From: Lycocorax pyrrhopterus obiensis
Lineage: Eukaryota; Chordata; Aves; Passeriformes; Paradisaeidae
Assembly: GCA_014706295.1 (NCBI GenBank)
Contig: JACSVZ010000013.1
Location: 337,231 to 401,230 of the forward strand
Reading direction: 5' to 3'
Length of the DNA: 64,000 nucleotides
The first letter of the stretch is position 1. Every line of letters starts with the position of its first letter. The notes below the pieces were generated by a model, which saw only the letters and a list, made by a program, of their open reading frames with translations, made no database searches and was not told the DNA's origin. A program made the translations under genes and the position numbers. This document shows positions 57,401 through 64,000 of this stretch, piece by piece.

Positions 57401-57917
57401 TGCAATTAGGCTACATTAATGACCAGCTGACTGCGGATCACCACCGTGCTGGAAGTGAGCTGGGGCAACTCCTGACGTCGGTGGAATTGTTTGGCATTTG
57501 AGTAACATAGAGGAGACGTGAATTGAAGTCCATTTTTTTTCACTGTCTGGAATACTTGTGAACTTGTGACACCACGGTCAGAGGGTGGCTGCTCAGAGCT
57601 GGAAATGACAGAGCTGAGCTGTGGCGAGGAGCGGGTAAGAAACGGCAGAAATGACATCACAAATGGTGGTCAGGCCTCCTCTGGCACGAACAGCTGATAC
57701 TCATTTGCTAATCGGGTCTCTGTAGTCAGTGAAAGTGAACATGACGAACTCTGAGCTCCGTGTCTGCTCGCTGCAGCAGCTGCTCAGTGAGGCGGACGGC
57801 TGCATTCGGGCCTGGTGCAGTTACAGGTCACTGGGAACTTGGGAAAATAGAGTTTAGTCCGAGCAGGCACCCTGTGGGAAGCCATTGACTCTTGCTTTGC
57901 TGTCCTGGCTCACGATG
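54416..57917. other. Unique non-coding stretch
   Basis: AT-rich from 54420 to 55010 with very few open frames. A TG-rich microsatellite lies at 55711-55757. GC-rich 55900-56120 has opposed open frames. No gene recognised. Confidence 0.5.
55711..55757. repeat. (TG)n-type interrupted microsatellite
   Basis: Interrupted GTGTG runs broken by CA, CGCA and CAA (GTGTGCAGGTGCATGTGTGT and on). Mixed alternating purine-pyrimidine sequence. Confidence 0.85.
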
Positions 57918-58030
57918 ATCATAGAATTACGGAATGGTTTGTGTTGGAAGGGACTTTCAAGGGTCATCTGCTCCAACCCCCTCTGCAATGAGCAGGACCC
58001 GTCCTGCTGGACCAACGCCTTCTCCAGAGC
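57918..58030 (-). mobile_element. CR1 LINE 3'-end fragment
   Basis: ATCATAGAATTACGGAATGG, TTTGTGTTGGAAGGGACTTT, CAAGGGTCATCTGCTCCAAC and CCCCTCTGCAATGAGCAGGA give the reverse complement of the CR1 subfamily that has 'GCAATGAGCAGG' in place of 'CCATGGGCAGGG'. It is therefore a different subfamily from the copies at 2703 and 42405. Confidence 0.9.
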
Positions 58031-58884
58031 AAGTCTGTGCACTGGTTTACAGAAGGGTAATTTTTCCAATCTGAGATGCCGGCATTTGAGAGACATCTTT
58101 ATTTTTCTTTTGGCAAGAGTAGGATATATTTCCAGCTCTTGGAAGCTTTTGCTTATTAAATAACAGAAATTAGTTTCTGGAAGAATCTGAAGCAAAATCT
58201 CCTACTTTTATCCTTGTTCTTGAGCCAGTCCTGCCACAGTGCACCCAGATGGGGTTTGAAAGGCAGGTGCTGGCCAAGGTGACCTGTCTGGGAGCACATG
58301 CACCAGGCTGTGCTGCTGGTGGGAAGAAACATTTGTACACATGTTGTCTGCTGTGTAAATATCTTTCAAGGGGTGATTTACTGCATGTAGCACTGTTGTA
58401 GTCAGACTTTTGAAGAGTAAGCCAAAATGGCTGTTAATTTGTGGTCACCTTGAAGGCACACAGGCTCGGGAACCTTGACAATGTGTTTAGAAAAAGTAGT
58501 GATAATCACGAATACCTGGTAATGACCGTAGATTTTACAGACAGATCATTTAAACATTTTGAGCAAAAAGATGGCAGGAGAACATTGTTAGTGAGCTCAT
58601 TAGTCCTCTGAAACTGCCAAGCAAAGCCATTAATGGGGAGAATCAGATTTGATAAGAATGGGATTTGCAAAGGCAATCTTTGGGGACTTGGAAAATGCAA
58701 GCGTTTAGCAGGGGTTGGTTTCCCAGTTGGCTGCAAAACCTGTACAGAGGAGCCCCTGACCTCAGGGGTGCCTTGGCACCTGGCACTCCCTGTGTTCCTG
58801 CGTGGTTCTCACTGGATGAGCTCTGCATGGTGTTGGTATTTCCTTGGACATCTCTTTTGCAGGTCAGCGGTGAATGAGGCACTC
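58031..58884. other. Unique non-coding stretch
   Basis: Mixed composition. No gene or repeat family recognised. Confidence 0.5.
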
Positions 58885-58908
58885 AAATAAATAAATAAAT
58901 AAATAAAT
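58885..58908 (+). repeat. (AAAT)6 microsatellite
   Basis: Six perfect AAAT units, a likely polymorphic marker. Confidence 0.95.
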
Positions 58909-59840
58909 GCTGATTCATGCCTCTCTTTCCTTCCACTATTTATTTTCCATCCTGTTTTTATTAACCTTATTCTCTAAATTTCCCTGGACGGACCCATATT
59001 GGCTGGGTGTGATAAAATTTTTGTTGTTACTTCTGTCACCTCATTCTTCACTTTTACAGGCTGTCGTTGTGCTGTGGAAGGCTCCCTCCTCCACTGCAAT
59101 TCAGCCTTGAGTGGGTCTTGCAGGAGCTGCGCTGGGTCCTCCAAATGGAGATCAAGGGACTTTGCAGAAATCCTTTGTAAGGAACCTGGAACCACAGATC
59201 ATATGAAGAACACAAAGCCGTGAACAGGAGCAAGGTGCAAATTATTTGGCATGGGTGTCTGGGGAGCCTTGTTTCAATACACAGAGCCTGTCAGTGAGGT
59301 GCCACCTGTGTCTGGGCAGGTACGGGACACTCCCAGCCGGCCACCACATCCATAGCACAGTCCAGCCACGGAGGGGAAGCAGCTCCAGAGCAGGGGGACA
59401 TGTAGAGCCCCCCTCTATGACAAACAGTATGACATGATGCACACAATAAACACCAAGAAGTCTTAGTTACCCTGGGAAGGAAAGAAGCATGGGCAAAACA
59501 AGCCATGTTTTATGAATGATTTTCCTTTTCCCAAGGTTGTAGTTCCTTTTATGTTCCATAAACAAAGCACTGTGGGCTTTTGTTCTTCCAGAAAAACACA
59601 GCCCGGCAGGTAAGGAGCAGTTCAGCTTGGAAGTAACATGTTCAGCCCTGAAAGCAAGAGGCTTAGATAATCTTCAGCATTTAATATTTGACTATTTGCA
59701 CAGGACCAGTGTTATTAATGACAGGAGGTATGATTGAGTGTGAAAGTAACTAGTAAAATGATTTTTTGAGCAATATATCAATAAGAGATTGCATATCCAA
59801 TGCCAGAATCAGGGCTTCAGACACAGGGGAAAATGGTCAC
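58909..59840. other. Unique non-coding stretch
   Basis: Nothing recognised. Open frames are under 80 codons and overlap. Confidence 0.5.
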
Positions 59841-59890
59841 CTTTATTTATTTATTTATAGCCACATTTATTTATTTAATTGTTTATTTGT
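59841..59890. repeat. (TTTA)n interrupted microsatellite
   Basis: Two runs of TTTATTTATTTA separated by TAGCCACA, then TTAATTGTTTATTTG. Confidence 0.85.
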
Positions 59891-60054
59891 GGTAAAACTG
59901 GCTGGTTTTCTTTCATGGCACAGGAGTTATCATCCTCCTTTAGCCCAGACGCTGCTTTTCCTTTTACAACTGAACTCCTTTGTGCTTAATTTCTTTAACA
60001 GAAAAGCTGCTCGCTCTGGCCTCCACCGCAGCTCTGCGCAGCCTCGGAGTGAGA
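59891..60054. other. Intron-like sequence with an acceptor-like site
   Basis: A pyrimidine-rich run (GTGCTTAATTTCTTTAACAG) ends in AG at 60000-60001 and is followed by a frame that is open into the tandem repeat below. A donor for this putative exon could not be fixed. Confidence 0.25.
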
Positions 60055-60126
60055 GATGCTGCACATCTGGCTGTGCCTGACGCCGCACATCTGGCTGTGG
60101 GCGATGCTGCACATCTCCCTGCTGCA
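60055..60126 (+). repeat. Three-unit 24-bp tandem repeat
   Basis: Units start GATGCTGCACATCTGG (60055), GACGCCGCACATCTGG (60079) and GATGCTGCACATCTCC (60103). At 24 bp the repeat stays in frame and encodes Asp-Ala-Ala-His-Leu-Ala-Val repeats in a plus frame running from 59980 to 60459 (159 codons). No known protein family was recognised. Confidence 0.85.
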
Positions 60127-61399
60127 AGCCATGCTCACGGTGCCGCCGCACGCGCTGTGCCGCGGACAGAACAGAAATGTTTGGGGTTCATTCCGGGTGC
60201 CCGTGCACACGGTCAGCACCCCGTGTCTGGGGATGGGAGGGGTTGTGCGACACCACTTCCAGAGGGATCACATGCTCTCAGGTCTCACCCAGGCAAATTG
60301 CAGAAGTTAAGCCACAAACCTTTAAAAACCTGGGTTTGTAACACGTGGGTGGGAGCAGACACTGCCGTAAGCCACTCTCTGTTTCTGCACACATGCACTG
60401 GCACTTGCCATCCCTATCAACTGGTTCAAAAGGCTTTTGACGTCTGCTCTTCAGGCTGAGGAGCACAGGAATGCTGGAGAGCAGCCGAGTGGTGAGCTGC
60501 AGTGGGATATTGTGTCTGGGAGGTAACAGCTGCCTTGGGAAAACAGCTGGGGCTGGTTCTCTCTCCACCTCGGGGGAGTGAAAGGTGATGCATGCTCTGC
60601 CTGGGTTGCTGGGGGGATTTAGTACCAGGGTGTAATTAGCCCGTAACTGCAATGTGTCCCTCCAGGACACAGCTATGTGTGCTGTTCACAACCGCGGATG
60701 TGTTTGTGCTTTGCAGAGCACCTCTGAAGGACTCCTGTGGGTGCTTCCTCCCCCACAGTCCCAGGGTGACTGTCGGGCAAGGCGGGTCCTGTCCCCAGTA
60801 TCCACCAGATGTTCATATCCTCCCCACCCCGAGACTTTAAAACATGCTGCAATGTTGGTTTCACATCCCACATACTAATTCAATTATAACAAAGTAAGAT
60901 GCCAAAATTAAGCGCCTAGAATGTAAAAATTAAGTATGTTAATTCATGTTGGAATATCGAAGTTCTGACTTTACATGTTTCCCTTCTTCCCTGGGAATGG
61001 GAGAGGGGAGGGAAACTGGCGAGTCCTGGTTTGCAGCAGCCCTTTGCATCCCGCCTGTCCCCGCTCCTGCCCGCGCTCTGCCTGACGCCTCCTCCCAGGG
61101 CTCAGCGATGGCAGCGGCCGTGTGAGGAGATTGGGAGCTTTGCTCCTGGAATTATCAGTGCTCAGCCAGAGCTGGGGTCGTGCTGAGCTCCCTGACCTCG
61201 CGGTATTATCGTAAAACAATCTTTGTGCAGGATCCAGCAGCCTCAGCAGTTCCTGTAGGATGTCATACTCCAAGTGTCTGGGGGTCTGCCTTTATTTAGA
61301 ACCATTTTCATTCAAACTCTTGCAAATTTGGGATGTTTTTTTGCTTCCGGATTGAAGTCAGGTTTGGGCAGCACCTCAGCTGTGTGGACTGTTTTTTCA
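60127..61399. other. Unique non-coding stretch
   Basis: Mixed composition, with no repeat family or gene recognised. Opposed short open frames at 60650-60880. Confidence 0.5.
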
Positions 61400-62020
61400 G
61401 ATGTTAGTGGGTGCTTGCAGAGGAGCCCGAGGGGATGGTGTCCCCCAGAGCCGAAGTGCCTCCCGCATTCCAGCAGCAGGTGCGGTCCCGCCTGCTGCAG
61501 CGGCCCGGCGGTGCCCGGGCTCCGGGAGCAGCAGCAGCGGCTGCCCAGGGGCCGGGGAGCGCCCCGGGAGCACCTGGGGAGCGGGCCCGTGCCCCGGCGA
61601 GCAGAGCGCACCGCCCCCGTCCCCTGCCCGTGGGGAGCGCTGGGCAAGGGCCGGCGCGTGGAGAAGGAGAGCTCCAGCGAGGCGTGCTTGGGTTTTTTTT
61701 TTTTTTTTTTTCTTTCTTCCCCAGAAGTGTTGATAAAGAGGCGTCGAGCGGCAGCCACCACAGTGCGACGCTGCAGACCGGAGTGCGGCTGAGGAGCCCC
61801 TGACCTGCGGGGAGCTGGGACCAGGCCCGCGGCACCGCGGCGCAGCAGCCTCAGGCCCGGCCGGGGCACGGGCGGTGTGCGGCCCAACGCACCGCGGCCT
61901 GCGCCGGGCTGCGCTGGGCCCGGCCTGCCCCGGCCCCGGCGCCCGGGAGCCCTGCCTGGGGAAGCCCAGGAGCAGGTTCACCTCCCTGCAGCTGTGCCGG
62001 TGGCACCGGGACACTGCAGC
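61400..62020. promoter_or_regulatory. CpG island with strong splice-acceptor-like site
   Basis: The densest CpG sequence of the window outside the minisatellite (61480-61680 and 61740-61970). A 19-T run (61693-61711) followed by CTTTCTTCCCCAG gives a near-ideal 3' splice acceptor at 61723-61724. AGCAG followed by GTGCGG near 61480 could be a donor. Open frames of up to 231 codons exist on both strands, as expected from stop-poor sequence. An alternative origin for the T run is a reverse-oriented poly(A) tail. A promoter with a short first intron is possible but unproven. Confidence 0.4.
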
Positions 62021-62031
62021 GCACGGCAGTG

Positions 62032-62222
62032 GCTGGGACAGGCTGCCCAGGCAATCTGTGGAAGTGTTCAGGTGTTCCCTGAAAGTGTTCAAAGCCAGGT
62101 TGGACAGGGCTTGGAGCAGCCTGCTCTAGTGGAAGGCGTCCCTGCCCGTGGCAGGAGGTTGGAATTGGATGGTCTTTAAGGTCTATTCCAGCCCAGGCCA
62201 TTCTCTAATTGTGTGATACACA
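62032..62222 (+). mobile_element. CR1 LINE 3'-end fragment
   Basis: GACAGGCTGCCCAGGCAATC, GTGTTCAAAGCCAGGTTGGA, CAGGGCTTGGAGCAGCCTGC, TCTAGTGGAAGGCGTCCCTG and GATGGTCTTTAAGGTC lie in canonical order, ending in a decayed tail (ATTCTCTAATTGTGTGATAC). It directly abuts the CpG island. It is non-coding. Confidence 0.9.
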
Positions 62223-62804
62223 AGAACATCCCCCCTGCCACAGACCCAGGCAGAGCGAGGGACCTGCTCACCGGACCTGCTCCCACCCCCTCGCTGCGGC
62301 CGCCCCACACCATTCAAGAGCTGAGAAACTGTGAGCGCGTTGAGCGCTGAGTTTCACAGCCCCAAGTTGGCAGAGCTGCTTCTGTAACCGATAAAGTGGG
62401 AAACTTCACAGCACCGAGTGGTCCTTGGATTCACACCTCCACATGTGTCACAGTCTGGTGTTAATGTACTTTGAGCAATAACATACAACATGGGGAGCAC
62501 TGGCTGGGCAACACAGCCTGCCAGTTTTCCCCATGCTGGCCACGCTCTTTGCTTGCCGTGGGAGTTCTTACCTCAATGATCGGGATGGGGCTATTTGTAA
62601 TGATGGAGAGTGAACGGTGGCAGTGCCCTGCCCCAGCACCAGCACCCCCATCACCTGCAGAACAGCCCCTTCAGCCAGGTGCGTGTGGGGCTCATGCTCC
62701 ACATAACCTTCCTTCTGTGGGTAATGCTCATCTGTGGCTTTGGCGTCTCCCCTCGTTAATGAAGCAAGAGGACTAATATTTACAGAGAAAAATGGCTCTA
62801 AACC
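62223..62804. other. Unique non-coding stretch
   Basis: Mixed composition, nothing recognised. Confidence 0.5.
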
Positions 62805-63047
62805 AAAGGAGAGTGGATTTCAATTGGATGTTGGGAAGAAATTGTTCCCTGTGAGGATGGGGAGGCCCTGGCACAGGGTGCCCAGAGAAGCTGTGGCTGC
62901 CCCTGGATCCCTGGCAGTGTCCAAGGCCAGGTTGGACGGGGCTTGGAGCAGCGTGGGTTAGTGGAAGGTGTCTCTGCCTATGGAAGGGGGTGGACTGGGA
63001 TGGGCTTTGAGGTCCCTTCCAACCCAAACCAGTCTGTGACTCTGTGA
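62805..63047 (+). mobile_element. CR1 LINE 3'-end fragment
   Basis: Begins GGAGAGTGGATTTCAATTGG, continues with TTGGGAAGAAATTGTTCCCT, CTGGCACAGGGTGCCCAGAG and CTGGATCCCTGGCAGTGTCC, and ends GTCCCTTCCAACCCAAACCA with a TCTGTGACTCTGTG tail. It closely parallels the copy at 43816-44142, so the two are probably the same subfamily. Because it has an intact terminus, it shows what the 43816 copy has lost. Confidence 0.95.
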
Positions 63048-64000
63048 GAAGATGTCCTAACCCAAGCAGAGGGGAACTGGTTTCACCCACGGGAGCCTGG
63101 GCATGTAGAGGGAGCAGGAGAACCCCGGTGCCATGGCCTCCAGGCTGCCACCAGCCCTGCTGTGGCTGGAGCAGCCTCCAGTACAGCCACGTCTTTGGGA
63201 AAGAGCCTGGTGGGCACCGGTGCTCAGGGCAGCTGCCAAACCCGCTGTGCTGGGAACGTGGGAGGAGGCTGCTCACAGCAGCCACCTTGGGAGCCTGATC
63301 ACACCAGGGTGTCCTGGGAAAATAAATATTTATGAGGAAAAGCCACAAATTGCCAAGTTATTTTGCAAATTATCAGAGAGCTGGAACATATTGTGGAAGG
63401 AAAAGGTATTTTCTGAAAAGACCTTTCAAGCACAATGCCTCATTCTTTGCAATGTTCATCTTCAAAAACCAAGAATGGGGAAGGATTAATGGTCCAGGAC
63501 CCTGCGAATTCGCACTTCCCGGAACAAAGAACAAAGATGTAAAGCCTGTCTTCAAATGTCCCTGTTTTCTACAAAGGAATATAATTTTGCTTCTGTCATC
63601 ATTTCAAGAAATACTTTCTCCACAATGATTTCTCTTCCAAAGTCAAAGAGTTGAAATCTTGCAAAAAAAACGAGGAAGAAAAAACCCTTGCATTTTCTGG
63701 AAAAAAAAAAAAAAAGACACCCAGCAACACAGGCTCTTATTTTGCTGGCAGAGGCAGAAATCACTTGAAACAAGAAGAAAGGAGAAGCTGAACATGTTTC
63801 AATTAAAAAAACATTATTAGCTCACAAAGGAAGAGATAAAAAAGGCTTTGCTCTTCAGGAGAGCGGTGGGGCTGCCTGCTGTCAGCAGTGCACTCTTGGG
63901 GGGGCTGGAGAGGCCGGGGGGGGGCCGGGGAAATGGTGCCCACTGCCTGCCAGGACATGGCTGGCTTGGCACTGGGAATGCTCCAGGCTGTGTCTTGGCT
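63048..64000. other. Unique non-coding stretch to the window end
   Basis: Contains a 15-A run (63701-63715) and G-rich sequence at 63898-63930 with runs of 7, 9 and 4 G. No gene or repeat family recognised. The window ends in unique sequence. Confidence 0.5.

Noticed and set aside
61312..62092. Several 110-231 codon frames in the CpG island
   Set aside because: They overlap on both strands, cross a homopolymer T/A run as Phe or Lys stretches, and have no domain signature.

Overview
The window reads as nuclear DNA of a bird. The clearest evidence is a dozen or more CR1 LINE fragments. Several keep the avian CR1 3' end: the GGTTGGAAGGGACC-type block and the ATTCTATG tail, on either strand. A 366-bp solo LTR at 28639-29004 has a TATA box, an ATTAAA poly(A) signal and a 6-bp target-site duplication. 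It resembles passerine ERVK-type LTRs as I remember them, so a songbird is plausible but not proven. No protein-coding gene, tRNA, rRNA, CRISPR array or bacterial-type operon could be recognised. The many open frames are mostly short, overlap on both strands, or come from tandem repeats and GC-rich islands. The window is best read as intergenic or deep intronic sequence.

Layout. 1-15 kb: mostly unique non-coding DNA with two CR1 fragments, an AT-rich regulatory-looking block (4290-4780) and one unassigned coding-like open frame (12288-12605, minus). 15-28 kb: a 12-bp tandem repeat, a second AT-rich block with a hairpin (15690-16270), four CR1 pieces (two of them old and diverged, 23690-24315) and a perfect 22-bp palindrome at 27126-27147. 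28-33 kb: the solo LTR, a GC-rich minisatellite of GGATCC-containing units (31013-31610) that keeps several frames open, and an A/C-rich tract. 33-46 kb: a weak candidate exon, a 23-G homopolymer, several CR1 pieces, a decayed fragment resembling the GIY-YIG end of a Penelope-like retroelement (41905-42170) and a regulatory-looking block (44570-44850). 46-64 kb: a mosaic CR1 with a small insertion, CpG-rich islands at 47400-47700, 48640-49260 and 61400-62020, a minisatellite of about 54 units (53311-54187), microsatellites and three more CR1 3' ends.

Nothing in the window forms a pathway or operon. What is visible is transposon history (an ancient CR1 layer, younger CR1 copies, one LTR, one possible Penelope-like relic), tandem-repeat growth in GC-rich DNA, and several blocks that look like candidate regulatory sequence. 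The regulatory readings are inferences that need comparative alignment. Family assignments were made by eye from memory of consensus sequences, without a database search.
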